A stretch of 64,000 bases of DNA, from positions 1 to 64,000 of the forward strand of contig NZ_CP062253.1 in the NCBI RefSeq assembly GCF_014863585.1, read 5' to 3'. Position 1 is the first letter of the stretch. Each line of letters begins with the position of its first letter. This stretch comes from Pseudomonas gozinkensis. GTDB lineage: Bacteria > Pseudomonadota > Gammaproteobacteria > Pseudomonadales > Pseudomonadaceae. Of this stretch, positions 31,606-44,128 are shown piece after piece. Both the position numbers and the translations under genes were made by a program. The notes under the pieces were generated by a model. That model was not told the origin of the DNA, did no database searches, and worked only from the letters and a program-made list of their open reading frames with translations.

Positions 31606-31821
31606 ACGCGTGCCTGCGATTTTTCCTTCATTTAGCTGAATTTATAGCCCCGCGTTTTGTTTGAATTTTTCCTTTCTACGTCAGATGAATCTTTAAGTAT
31701 TCAATTGTTGTAATTTTTCCGACGTTATTCTCAGAAGCCACACAGTGGCGATTTTTCTAAAACCATTCATTATTTCAATGCGCTCAGAAAACTTCGAAAA
31801 GTTAACGGCTGCGGAGAAGAA

Positions 31822-32493
31822 ATGGATATCAGGGATTCGCAATTAACGGATTATCTGCAAGAGATTCAGACGACCTTTAAAAGGCGTCATGAAAACTATC
31901 GCATCGTTATTCTTGAAGCAGGATCAGACACACGAGAGTTTGAACGGTTTGTTTCCCGCCATTTTCGGCTGCGATTGCAACACTACATGTTGACCCCTAA
32001 GGCCAGGTTACTTGAAACACGCCTGGCGATTATTTCGCGCAGTACCCACTTTTTGTTGTATGAGCACGACAGGCTCACGGCGGTATTGAGAGTGACCACT
32101 GCGCCGTTCGAATGGGCCTCACTGGCGCAGCAGCAACTGTCTCCTGCCACGACGCTGTCGCGCCATGTCGAGTTCAGTCGTTTGATCAGCCACTCGCAGA
32201 ATCAATTTCCCATGTCGGTCAACGGCCTGCTGGCGGCTGCCACGGAATGGGCGATCAAGCGCGGTTATGAAGGCGTTACCGCGCTCTGCCGTTCACCGCA
32301 ACGGCGATTGTTCCAGCGCTTCGGCCTGACACCCGTCACCGCCGACGCCCTGCGTATCGAACAGCGCCAACGCGGCGATTACTGGCTGCTCTCGGCTCAA
32401 TGGCAGCAAATCCTCACAGCACTTCAACAGTCTGCCCACCTGCTCGCCAATCCATTGGAGAACCCCGTTGATGAATACGCCTCTCAGTTTTGA
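31822..32493 (+). CDS. GNAT-fold acyltransferase, FeeM/LuxI-like
   Basis: The 223-residue product resembles the acyltransferase fold shared by FeeM N-acyl amino acid synthases and LuxI-type autoinducer synthases: an Arg/Ser strand region ETRLAIISRSTHFLLYEHDR then LTAVLRV, a conserved EFSRLI strand (compare WExSR in LuxI), a helix SVNGLLAAATEWAIKRGYEG and the final RLFQRFGLTPV. Such enzymes move an acyl group from a carrier protein or CoA onto an amine. It is the first gene of the five-gene cluster, with GGAGA upstream of ATG 31822. The next gene starts inside it (23-bp overlap). It could also be a plain N-acetyltransferase. Confidence 0.65.
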   Translation: MDIRDSQLTDYLQEIQTTFKRRHENYRIVILEAGSDTREFERFVSRHFRLRLQHYMLTPKARLLETRLAIISRSTHFLLYEHDRLTAVLRVTTAPFEWASLAQQQLSPATTLSRHVEFSRLISHSQNQFPMSVNGLLAAATEWAIKRGYEGVTALCRSPQRRLFQRFGLTPVTADALRIEQRQRGDYWLLSAQWQQILTALQQSAHLLANPLENPVDEYASQF

Positions 32494-33205
32494 ACAACAA
32501 TTAAGCCTGCTCGATGAGCGAATCGAAAAATCGTGGGCCGATATTCTGGAAAGTTCGCGACTGGTAAAAGCCATACGCGAAGGCAGCGTTTCAAAAGCCT
32601 TATATGCGATCTACATGATCCAGACTTTTCACTACACGGCACATAACGCACGAAATCAAGGATTGGTCGGAGTTCGGCATGCGGATAATCCGGTGTATGC
32701 CAAGTTCTGCTTTGAACATGCGGCACAGGAAGTCGGTCATGAAAAAATGGCGCTGCACGATGTCATGAGTCTTGGTTTGAAAAATGAAGTGTTTGATATG
32801 CCGACTGCACTTCCGGCCACCGATGTGCTGATCGCTTATTTATATTGGATTTCCTTTACCGGTAACCCTTTACAACGGCTTGGTTATAGTTATTGGGCAG
32901 AAAATGCCTATCAGTTCATTACTCCGCTCATTGATAGCCTGAGTGAAACACTGGCGCTCAAACCCGCTCAACTGACTTTCTTCATTGCGCATTCCGACAT
33001 TGATATCGAGCACTTCAACGAAATCAAATTGATGCTGCAGCGCACCTGCAAGCGTCAGGAAGACTGGGATGCGATCAGCACTGTCATGGAAACCAGCCTG
33101 CGCCTGACCGGCAACATGCTCGAGGCGGTTTACGAGCAGTTCGAGGCCTGGCAAAACGGGCTGGCGCCCCGCTATGACTTCCTCCACGCCCTGGACAACC
33201 AATGA
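32471..33205 (+). CDS. Haem-oxygenase-like diiron oxidase (PqqC/TenA fold)
   Basis: The 244-residue product has the all-helical fold pattern of TenA/PqqC proteins with metal ligands of haem-oxygenase-like diiron oxidases: FHYTAHNAR (H54, H58), FEHAAQEVGHEKMALHD (E82, E87, H90), E144 in GYSYWAENAYQF and H174-x3-D178-x2-H181 in AHSDIDIEHFNE. Relatives perform N-oxygenation, desaturation or C-C cleavage of amino or fatty acid substrates (for example SznF and UndA). ATG 32471 is preceded by GGAG; TTG three bases earlier is an alternative. It overlaps the previous gene by 23 bp; the DUF3419 gene follows after 42 bp. Confidence 0.75.
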   Translation: MNTPLSFEQQLSLLDERIEKSWADILESSRLVKAIREGSVSKALYAIYMIQTFHYTAHNARNQGLVGVRHADNPVYAKFCFEHAAQEVGHEKMALHDVMSLGLKNEVFDMPTALPATDVLIAYLYWISFTGNPLQRLGYSYWAENAYQFITPLIDSLSETLALKPAQLTFFIAHSDIDIEHFNEIKLMLQRTCKRQEDWDAISTVMETSLRLTGNMLEAVYEQFEAWQNGLAPRYDFLHALDNQ

Positions 33206-33247
33206 AGGCCGCCTGCCCATGTTCAGATCAGACGGCTGGAGGCAGAC

Positions 33248-34342
33248 ATGGCTGATTATTTCGACCGGCTCAACTACACGCTCGGGGATGAGGACACCGC
33301 GCTTGAGTACGCGATCCTGCCCAGTCATGCCGGGCACGTGCTGGGTATCGCCGGATGCGGCGGCCGGCTGTTGCCGTTATTGGCCGCCGCCCCGGCACGC
33401 ATGACCTGTACCGATATCAGTGAGCCGCAACTGGCGTTCACCCGATTGCGTTTTGCCCTGCTGGAACAGACCGATCACGAGTCGTTCATGGCGTTCATGG
33501 GCTATCGAATGGAAAGTATGCGGGCGCGACGCCGCTCCCTTTTCCAGCAACTGGTTTTACCGCCGGCGGATCGTCGTTGGCTGTCCGCATTCTTCCAGGC
33601 CCGACGTTGGGAAGCGCCGATTTACATGGGCGCATTCGAGCAGACTCTGAAGTGGTTGGCGAAGATCACCGGACTGTTTACCGGCAAGGCTGGCCGAGGC
33701 ATTTTTCAGTTCAGCCAGCTTGACGAACAAACGGAATATTACCGAAACCGCTTCCCGCTCAAGCGGTGGAAAGCGGTGATCGCTTTACTGGGAAACGCAG
33801 CAGTCCTCAATTCGCTGCTGTACAAGGGCGCGTTCCCACCCAACAACCTGGGGATCAGTTCCCGCGCGGCGTATCTGGGAATTTTCCATACGTTGTTCAC
33901 CACTCAGGTGGTCCGCGAGAGCTTTTTCCTGCAAATGCTGTTTTTCGGTGAGCTGCGTTATCCACAAGGCTTTCCGCTGGAGTGCGATCCGCAGATCTTC
34001 CAGCGGGCCCGTGAGGGACTTCAGCAGTGCGAGTTGCGCGTGGTGCAGGCCGACATCCTTGACTGTGCTGCCGGGGAGAACGCCATCGATTTCGTATCGC
34101 TGTCGGACGTGCCTTCCTTCATGCCCGAAGCGGCCGGCAAGAACGTTTTGCAGCGCCTGGCACCGGCCCTGTCGGAAAACGCACAGGTGGTCATGCGGGG
34201 GCATTTGCATGTGGTGCGACCTGATTGCGCAGGTTTCTGCGATGTCACCCATCAGTACCAGACAGACATCGCACGAGAAAAAACCCAGCTCTGGCGAGTC
34301 CAGGTCTATCGCCGCACCCCTTCTTTGCAGGTATCCCGATGA
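33248..34342 (+). CDS. DUF3419 (BtaA-like) S-adenosylmethionine 3-amino-3-carboxypropyl transferase
   Basis: The 364-residue product matches the DUF3419/BtaA pattern: a SAM-binding loop GIAGCGGRLLPLL (33-45), CTDISEPQLAF (54-64), the following MAFMGYRMES, and a C-terminal methyltransferase-like region (CELRVVQADIL, DFVSLSDVPSFM). BtaA itself moves the aminocarboxypropyl group of SAM onto diacylglycerol on the way to betaine lipids. Here the partner BtaB is absent and the context suggests a small-molecule acceptor. Strong GGAGG lies 6 bp before ATG 33248. Its stop overlaps the next start (ATGA). Confidence 0.75.
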   Translation: MADYFDRLNYTLGDEDTALEYAILPSHAGHVLGIAGCGGRLLPLLAAAPARMTCTDISEPQLAFTRLRFALLEQTDHESFMAFMGYRMESMRARRRSLFQQLVLPPADRRWLSAFFQARRWEAPIYMGAFEQTLKWLAKITGLFTGKAGRGIFQFSQLDEQTEYYRNRFPLKRWKAVIALLGNAAVLNSLLYKGAFPPNNLGISSRAAYLGIFHTLFTTQVVRESFFLQMLFFGELRYPQGFPLECDPQIFQRAREGLQQCELRVVQADILDCAAGENAIDFVSLSDVPSFMPEAAGKNVLQRLAPALSENAQVVMRGHLHVVRPDCAGFCDVTHQYQTDIAREKTQLWRVQVYRRTPSLQVSR

Positions 34343-35596
34343 ACACTTTTCAACCGACCGTCAATTGGGTCAAGAACCGTGTCCGGCAAGCGCGTGACGA
34401 TCAGCAGCAGCTATTCGATGCGGGGCTGAATGGCCTGAAGCTGGCTAAACGTGAAGGCAAAGAGATCGAACTCGAAAGCGGCGAGCGGCTGACCGAGTTT
34501 CTCTCGTGTTCTTATCTGGGGCTGGAGTGTGATCCTCGCTTGATTCAGGGGGCGATGCACTCCGTCGAGTCCTTCGGCGTGCAGTTCGCTGCCGCACGCA
34601 CCCGGGCGCTGTTGCCACCCATGCATGAGCTGGATGAACTGCTGAACCGGATATTTCAGGGGCATTCGGTCACCTTCAACTCGGTGGGCAGTGCGCATCT
34701 TGGTTGTCTGCCGCTGCTCGGCTCCGGTGAGATGCCCTCGTATCCCATGCGTCGTGGCCCCTGCTGGATTGTCGACCGTTCCGCTCATGCTTCGATGCAA
34801 GTGCTGCAAGGCATTCTCTGGCAATTCGGCCCGATACAGCGCCGTGATTGCAGCGATGTAGAGCAGGTGGAGGAAGCGTGCTCAACGGCAGTCGCGGCGG
34901 GTAATACGCCCATCATCCTGACGGACAGCATTGGTTCAATGCGCGGTGTTTATCCGATCAATCGGTTGCTGCAACTGGCGGAGCGTTTCGACGGTTATCT
35001 CTATGCGGATGACGCCCACGGTACCTCGATCCATGGCGTGGCCGGAGGTGGTTACGCGCTGGACGCGGCGGATGAACGACAGCGTGGCCGGCTGATCCTG
35101 CTGTCGTCGTTGTCCAAGGCGTTCGGCGCAACCGGTGGGGCAATCACTGTGCGCAGCGAAGCCGACGCCGAAATGATTCGGCGTCATGCATCGACCTACA
35201 CGTTTGGCGGGCCATTGTCTGTTGGCGGGGTAGGTGCGGCAGTCGCTTCGGGGAAAATCCATTTGTCGCCGGAGCTGGGTCAATTGCAGGTCGCGCTGTG
35301 GCGAAACATCGCCACGATCGACCGTTTGCTGGGGCCAGTGCTGGGCAATCATCACGTCGCGTCCCCCATTCGTTTTGTCCGCGTCGGGGCCGAGAGAGAT
35401 GCGATCAGCCTGGCGCAGCACTTGCGCCGGCAGGGTCTGGCGGTCACTACCGCGCTGTTTCCGGTGGTGGCCAAGGGCGAGGCGATTTTGCGTCTGGCCA
35501 TCAGCGCGAGTCACAGTCAGCGCCAGCTGGAATGTCTGGCGAACGCCATCCGTAGCGGATTCGATGAGCTGGGCATTCGTCAGGGAGGGCGCGGCC

Positions 35597-35607
<11 letters not shown>
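34339..35607 (+). CDS. Alpha-oxoamine synthase-type PLP enzyme (KBL/BioF/CqsA-like)
   Basis: The 422-residue product has the fold-type I signature of alpha-oxoamine synthases: FLSCSYLGLECDP near the N-terminus, H150 in RSAHAS, the PLP-binding DDAHGTSIHG (D224-H227) and the Schiff-base lysine K260 in LSSLSKAFGATGG. The family condenses an acyl thioester with an amino acid, usually with decarboxylation; CqsA uses SAM and an acyl-CoA to make a Vibrio autoinducer precursor. ATG 34339 overlaps the previous stop by 4 bases. The next gene starts 11 bases before its stop, so the cluster is translated as a unit. Substrates are not known. Confidence 0.8.
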
Positions 35608-38958
<3,351 letters not shown>

Positions 38959-38967
38959 GGATTTCTG

Positions 38968-39789
38968 ATGGATCGTTACGTCGTTTTCGGTAACCCGATC
39001 GGCCACAGCAAGTCGCCGATGATTCACAAGCTGTTCGCCGAACAGACCGGGCAGAGTCTCGACTACAGCACCCTGCTGGCGCCACTCGACGATTTTTCCG
39101 GCTGCGCCACGGCGTTTTTCCGGGAAGGTCGCGGCGCCAACGTGACCGTGCCGTTCAAGGAAGATGCCTATCGCCTGGCCAACAGCCTGACCGCCCGGGC
39201 CCAGCGCGCCGGTGCGGTTAACACCTTGAGCAAACTCGCCGACGGCAGCCTGCTCGGCGACAACACCGACGGCGCCGGGCTGGTGCGGGACCTGACGGTC
39301 AACGCCGGGCTCAGCCTCACCGGCAAACGCATTCTTCTGCTCGGCGCCGGTGGTGCGGTGCGAGGTGCGCTGGAGCCGTTGCTGGCGGAAAAACCGGCCT
39401 CGGTGATCATCGCCAATCGCACGGTGGACAAGGCCGAGCTGCTGGCCGAACTGTTCTGCGACCTGGGGCCGGTGTCGGCCAGTGGCTACGACTGGTTGCG
39501 CGAGCCGGTAGACGTGATTATCAATGCCACCTCCGCCAGCCTCACTGGCGATGTGCCGCCGATTGCGCCAAGCCTGATCGAACCCGGCCAGACGCTGTGT
39601 TACGACATGATGTACGGCAAGGAGCCCACCGCGTTCTGCCGCTGGGCCAGCGAGCACGGCGCGGGCGTGGTGATGGATGGCTTGGGCATGTTGGCCGAGC
39701 AGGCGGCCGAAGCCTTTTTCCTGTGGCGCGGTGTACGTCCGGACACGGCGCCGGTCCTGACGGAATTGCGTCGGCAGTTGGCGGAATAA
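38968..39789 (+). CDS. aroE: Shikimate dehydrogenase
   Basis: AroE reduces 3-dehydroshikimate with NADPH in aromatic amino acid synthesis. The 273-residue product begins [20 protein letters not shown], contains [15 protein letters not shown] with the catalytic Lys, the dinucleotide motif [12 protein letters not shown] and the C-terminal [19 protein letters not shown]. It follows hemF closely and ends before a REP pair. Confidence 0.97.
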   Translation: MDRYVVFGNPIGHSKSPMIHKLFAEQTGQSLDYSTLLAPLDDFSGCATAFFREGRGANVTVPFKEDAYRLANSLTARAQRAGAVNTLSKLADGSLLGDNTDGAGLVRDLTVNAGLSLTGKRILLLGAGGAVRGALEPLLAEKPASVIIANRTVDKAELLAELFCDLGPVSASGYDWLREPVDVIINATSASLTGDVPPIAPSLIEPGQTLCYDMMYGKEPTAFCRWASEHGAGVVMDGLGMLAEQAAEAFFLWRGVRPDTAPVLTELRRQLAE

Positions 39790-39793
39790 TCCC

Positions 39794-39882
39794 TGTGGGA
39801 GCGAGCTTGCTCGCGATGGCGTCGCCAGATCCAGCATCAATCTGACAGACAGACCGCCATCGCGAGCAGGCTCGCTCCCACA
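39794..39882. repeat. REP pair (REPIN-like inverted repeat)
   Basis: The arms TGTGGGAGCGAGCTTGCTCG then CGATGGC and GCCATCGCGAGCAGGCTCGC then TCCCACA are inverted copies (one mismatch) around a 35-bp spacer, in the gap between convergent aroE and SulP genes. It is the same family as the pairs at 16241, 60151 and 61583. Confidence 0.88.
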
Positions 39883-39894
39883 ATGGGTTCTTCT

Positions 39895-41463
39895 TCAATC
39901 CTCGAAGCGGATCGGGCATTTCTCCGGCCCTTCGAGTTTGCGCAACTCCTCCACCACCTGCGGTCGCGCCTGACGCAAGGTCAGGCTGCGATCCTGGCGC
40001 AGCAGGCGCCGGGCTTCCTGATGGAGCATTTCCACGCCTGAATAGTCGATGAAGTTGATCTGTTGCGCCTCGATCACCACCCGCGCGCCATGCATCCGTT
40101 GCAAGCGCACTTGCAGGTAGTGGCTGGCGCCGAAAAAAATCGACCCGCCGACCCGCAACACGTCGTCTTCGCCATCGCGCCAATGCTGCACCCTCGGCTG
40201 CGAAGTGCGCTTGAGGTAGAAAAACAGCGAGGCGAGCACACCGGCATAGATCGCCGTCTGCAACTCCAGCAGCAAGGTGGCGACGCAGGTCAGGCTCATC
40301 ACCACGAATTCCGCGCGGCTGACCCGCAACAGCGCACGAATGCCACGATGATCCACCAGTCCCCAGGCGATCAGCAGAATGCTGCCGGCCATGGCCGGAA
40401 TCGGAATGTGCGCGATCAGCCCGGCACCGAAGATCGCGAACAAAGCCACCCACAACGCCGAAAACACCCCGGCCAGCGGCGAACAGGCCCCGGCCTCGTA
40501 GCTCAGCCCGGAACGAGTGAACGAGCCGGCGGACAACGATCCTGAAAAGAACGCCCCGACAATGTTCGAAAGTCCCTGCGCGCGGACTTCCTGGTTGGCA
40601 TCGAGCAACTGTTGCGAGCGCGCGGAAATCGAACGGGCAATCGACAGACTGGTGACCAGCCCGAGCATGCCCACCGCCACGGCACTGGGCAGCAGGCGCA
40701 GGATCAGGTCCATATCCAGCGGCAACCCACTGAACGGCGGCAAGCGCCCGACAAATGCGCTGACCAGTTGAACGTGACCGAACATCGCCGGCCACAGCCA
40801 GACCACCAGACTTCCGAGTACCAACGTCATCAAAAGCGTCGGCCAGCGTGGCAGCCATTGTTTGAGCAACGCACCGACCACCACCGTTGCCACGCCAAGG
40901 ACCAACGATGGTTTATCCACAGCCCCGAGATGGCGCAGTAGATCCATCAGACTGGCCAGCGCCGTGGCCTTGGCCGGCAGATCCAGCCCCAGCAGGTTCG
41001 GCAATTGACCGATGGCAATCACCACCGCCGCGCCGAGGGTGAAGCCCAGCACTACGGAATGCGATACGAAATTCACCAGCGCGCCGAAGCGCAACAGGCC
41101 GAGCAGCCACTGGAAAATCCCGGCGAGGAAGGTCAGCAGCAGGATCAGGGTGATGTAGTCCTGCGACGCAGGCACGGCCAGCGGACTGACACTGGCGAAC
41201 AGCACAATCGAAATCGCCGCTGTCGGGCCGCAGATCAGATGCCACGACGAGCCCCACAGACAAGCGATCAACACCGGAACGATGGCGGCGTAGAGCCCGT
41301 ATTCCGGTGGGAGACCGGCGATCAGGGCGTAGGCAATCGACTGGGGCAACGCGAGAATCGCCCCGCTGAGACCGACGACCAGGTCCCGCCCGACGCTGGC
41401 GCGGGTCTGCCGGGGCAGCCAGGTCAGGAAGGGGAAAAGTGAGCGACGGCTGGGGAGGGCCAT
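39895..41463 (-). CDS. SulP family anion permease with STAS domain
   Basis: The 522-residue product has about ten to twelve membrane spans, the SulP signature region ALPQSIAYALIAGLPPEYGLYA near the N-terminus, and a C-terminal STAS domain (about 410-520, VVIEAQQINFIDYSGVEMLH). SulP proteins take up sulfate or bicarbonate. ATG 41463 (MALPSRRSLFPFLTW) has GAGG upstream; an upstream extension runs through a REP. Lying beside choX-betC, it could import sulfate or handle sulfate released from choline-O-sulfate, but this is inference. Confidence 0.9.
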   Translation of the reverse strand: MALPSRRSLFPFLTWLPRQTRASVGRDLVVGLSGAILALPQSIAYALIAGLPPEYGLYAAIVPVLIACLWGSSWHLICGPTAAISIVLFASVSPLAVPASQDYITLILLLTFLAGIFQWLLGLLRFGALVNFVSHSVVLGFTLGAAVVIAIGQLPNLLGLDLPAKATALASLMDLLRHLGAVDKPSLVLGVATVVVGALLKQWLPRWPTLLMTLVLGSLVVWLWPAMFGHVQLVSAFVGRLPPFSGLPLDMDLILRLLPSAVAVGMLGLVTSLSIARSISARSQQLLDANQEVRAQGLSNIVGAFFSGSLSAGSFTRSGLSYEAGACSPLAGVFSALWVALFAIFGAGLIAHIPIPAMAGSILLIAWGLVDHRGIRALLRVSRAEFVVMSLTCVATLLLELQTAIYAGVLASLFFYLKRTSQPRVQHWRDGEDDVLRVGGSIFFGASHYLQVRLQRMHGARVVIEAQQINFIDYSGVEMLHQEARRLLRQDRSLTLRQARPQVVEELRKLEGPEKCPIRFED

Positions 41464-41502
41464 GAATCCTCTCGGGTGAAATTTTGCGCATTGTACGCAG
41501 CC

Positions 41503-41554
41503 CGGGACGCGGAGCGTCCATTGCGGCATTCCCACGCAGAGCGTGGGAACGATC
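41503..41554. repeat. REP element with two hairpins
   Basis: Two adjacent hairpins, GGACGC/GCGTCC (41505-41519) and TTCCCACGC/GCGTGGGAA (41529-41549), lie between the SulP start and the choX stop. This is a second REP-like family common in fluorescent pseudomonads; it may also end choX transcripts. Confidence 0.75.
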
Positions 41555-41565
41555 GACCCGCGCAG

Positions 41566-42483
41566 TTACAGTTTGGCTTTAACTGCCGGCAACGCATCCT
41601 TGCCATCCACGGTCTTCACCCCATCAAGCCACTTATCCAGCACCGCCGGATTCGCCTTGATCCAGGCCTTCACTGCATCGGCATTGCTGATCTTCTTGTT
41701 CACCACCTCGGCCATGATGCTGTTCTCCATCTCCTGAGTGAACGAAAGATTGGTCAGCAATTTACCCACATTCGGACAGGCCTCGGCGTAGCCCTTGCGG
41801 GTCAGGGTATAGACGCTGCCGGTGTCGCCAAAGTACTTCTCACCGCCCTTGAGGTAATGCATTTTCAGCTGCACGTTCATCGGGTGCGGGGTCCAGCCGA
41901 GGAAGGTGACGAATTTCTGTTTCTTCACCGCCCGCGAGACTTCGGCCAGCATCGCCTGTTCGCTGGACTCGATCAGCTTCCACTGGCCCATGTCGAAGTC
42001 GTTCTTCTTGATGATCTCCTGCAGCGAGATGTTCGCCGGCGCGCCGGAGCCGATGCCATAGATCTTCTTGTCGAACTTGTCGGCGAATTTGTTCAGGTCG
42101 GCAAAGTTATGCACACCCGCATCCCACACGTAATCCGGCACGGCCAGGGTGAATTCGGTGCCGTCGAGGTTCTTCGCCAGTTGGGTGACGTCGCCGGTAG
42201 CGACGAACTTGTCATAGAAGCCCTGCTGCGCCGGCATCCAGTTGCCGAGGAACACGTCGACCTGGCCGTCCTTCAAACCGCCGAAAGTGATCGGCACCGC
42301 GAGAGTGTCGACCTTGGCCTTGTAGCCCATGCCCTCCAGCAGAAACCCGGTGATGGCGTTGGTCGCAGCGATGTCGCTCCAGCCGGGATCGGCCATTTTT
42401 ACCGTGTCGCAGCTCTCGGCGAACGCAGATGCGCTGCCCAGTGCCAGCAGACTCACTGTCACGACTGTGGATAACTTGACCAT
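41566..42483 (-). CDS. choX: Choline ABC transporter substrate-binding protein
   Basis: The 305-residue periplasmic binding protein has a signal peptide (MVKLSTVVTVSLLALGSASA then FAES) and the quaternary-amine binding family features MADPGWSDIAATNAITGFLL, VDVFLGNWMPAQQ and GWTPHPMN, where aromatic residues cage the trimethylammonium group. Start ATG 42483 follows a purine-rich AAGGGGAAG. It is 16 bp downstream of betC on the same strand. The ATPase and permease are not in this window, so it must share a transporter encoded elsewhere. Confidence 0.92.
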   Translation of the reverse strand: MVKLSTVVTVSLLALGSASAFAESCDTVKMADPGWSDIAATNAITGFLLEGMGYKAKVDTLAVPITFGGLKDGQVDVFLGNWMPAQQGFYDKFVATGDVTQLAKNLDGTEFTLAVPDYVWDAGVHNFADLNKFADKFDKKIYGIGSGAPANISLQEIIKKNDFDMGQWKLIESSEQAMLAEVSRAVKKQKFVTFLGWTPHPMNVQLKMHYLKGGEKYFGDTGSVYTLTRKGYAEACPNVGKLLTNLSFTQEMENSIMAEVVNKKISNADAVKAWIKANPAVLDKWLDGVKTVDGKDALPAVKAKL

Positions 42484-42499
42484 GGACTTCCCCTTAACG

Positions 42500-44014
42500 T
42501 TATTGGTTTTGGCAGGGTTGTGGATAACGGGCCTTGCGCTCCAGGTCATCGAGGTCGATGTGGTTGCGCATGTATTGCTGACTGGCGTCCACCAGCGGCT
42601 GGTGATCCCAGCTCTTCAGCTTGCCGACGGTCAGCGCCTCGGCGACGAAACGCCGGCGGCGCTGGCTTTCGAGGACTTCGCGGTGGATTGCCGGGATGTC
42701 CCACTTGGCGCGTGCTTCGGCAAGAAAATCGTCGAAAAGCTGGCGATGTTGTGGCGATTGGCTGAGTTCTTCCTGTTCGCGTGGATCGTTATCCACATCG
42801 AAGAGTAGGCAAGGGTCGGTTTCGCTGTAGATAAATTTGTAGGCGCCACGACGAATCATCATCAGCGGGCTGACGGTGCCTTCGGCCATATATTCGCCGA
42901 ACACCTCGTCATGACCGCCCTGCCCTTGCAGGTGCGGGACCAGCGAGCGGCCGTCCAGTGGCAGATCCGGTTGCAGACTGCCGCCCGCCAGTTCGACGAA
43001 GGTCGGCAGCAGGTCGGCGGTGGACACGGCAGAGCTTACACGGCCGGATTTGAACTGACCGGGTGCACTTATCAACAGGGGTACGCGAGCGGCCATCTCG
43101 AACCAGTGCATTTTGTACCAGAGGCCCTTCTCGCCGAGCATGTCGCCATGGTCACCGGAGAACACGATGACGGTGTCATCCATCAGCCCACAATCTTCAA
43201 GGGTTTGCAGAATTTTGCCGACGTTGGCGTCGATATAGCTGCAAGCACCGAAGTACGCGCGGCGCGCATCGCGGATTTTATCCACAGGCAGCGGCTTGTC
43301 CCACAGGTCATAAACCTTGAGCAAACGTTGGGAGTGCGGGTCGAGTGAATGCGGGTCCGGTGTCGTCGGAAGCGGAATGTCCGCATCGTCGTACAAATCC
43401 CAGAACGCCTTGGGAATCGTGTACGGATCGTGGGGGTGAGTCATCGACACGGTCAGGCAGAACGGCTGGTCGCCGTCCTCGCGAATGTGGTCGAACAGGT
43501 ATTGCTGAGCCTTGAACACCACCTCTTCGTCGAAATCGAGCTGGTTGGTGCGTACGCACGGTCCGGCCTGCAGCACCGAAGACATGTTGTGATACCAGCT
43601 CGGCCGCACATCCGGCTCGTCCCAGTTCACCGCCCAACCGTAATCGGCCGGGTAGATATCGCTGGTCAGGCGCTCTTCGTAACCGTGCAGTTGATCGGGA
43701 CCGCAGAAATGCATCTTGCCCGACAGTGCGGTGCGGTAACCGAGGCGGCGCAGGTAATGGGCGTAGGTGGGGATGTCGGCGGGGAAATCGGCGGCGTTGT
43801 CGTAGGCGCCGATCTTGCTCGGCAACTGGCCGCTGACCAGGGTGAAACGCGAGGGTGCGCACAGCGGGCTGTTGCAGTACGCGGCATCGAACACCACGCC
43901 TTGTTCGGCGAGGCGGCTGAGATTCGGCAGTTTGATCGGCGACGGGCCGTAGAACGGCAACATTGGCGCGGCCATTTGATCGGCCATGATGAAAAGAATG
44001 TTCTTGCGCTTCAT
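42500..44014 (-). CDS. betC: Choline sulfatase
   Basis: BetC hydrolyses choline-O-sulfate to choline and sulfate, feeding glycine betaine synthesis. The 504-residue sulfatase has the metal-binding N-terminus NILFIMADQM, the formylglycine motif CAPSR (C52) that must be modified for activity, FSGDHGDMLGEKGLW and a C-terminal choline-sulfatase extension. ATG 44014 (MKRKNILFIM) was chosen over an ATG 18 bases upstream because it starts at the conserved sulfatase strand; neither has a strong ribosome site. It is divergent from its probable LysR regulator. Four DnaA 9-mers fall in and around choX-betC. Confidence 0.95.
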   Translation of the reverse strand: MKRKNILFIMADQMAAPMLPFYGPSPIKLPNLSRLAEQGVVFDAAYCNSPLCAPSRFTLVSGQLPSKIGAYDNAADFPADIPTYAHYLRRLGYRTALSGKMHFCGPDQLHGYEERLTSDIYPADYGWAVNWDEPDVRPSWYHNMSSVLQAGPCVRTNQLDFDEEVVFKAQQYLFDHIREDGDQPFCLTVSMTHPHDPYTIPKAFWDLYDDADIPLPTTPDPHSLDPHSQRLLKVYDLWDKPLPVDKIRDARRAYFGACSYIDANVGKILQTLEDCGLMDDTVIVFSGDHGDMLGEKGLWYKMHWFEMAARVPLLISAPGQFKSGRVSSAVSTADLLPTFVELAGGSLQPDLPLDGRSLVPHLQGQGGHDEVFGEYMAEGTVSPLMMIRRGAYKFIYSETDPCLLFDVDNDPREQEELSQSPQHRQLFDDFLAEARAKWDIPAIHREVLESQRRRRFVAEALTVGKLKSWDHQPLVDASQQYMRNHIDLDDLERKARYPQPCQNQ

Positions 44015-44128
44015 GTGATCGCGGCATTCCATAGTGAATATTTATGCGACATTGCTGCGATCGAGCATGGATTCCACGCAATATCCGGTAAAGCCCGCGC
44101 CGGACAATGACTAGGATAAGCACAGCTT
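44015..44128. promoter_or_regulatory. Divergent betC / LysR-regulator control region
   Basis: This 114-bp gap must hold both promoters. The inverted repeat ATTC-N6-GAAT (44026-44039), close to the betC start, has the short dyad shape of LysR-type sites (T-N11-A-like). Binding is inferred only. Confidence 0.4.

Noticed and set aside
33248..34342. A betaine-lipid synthesis locus
   Set aside because: Only the BtaA-like half is present; no BtaB-like methyltransferase is in or near the cluster.
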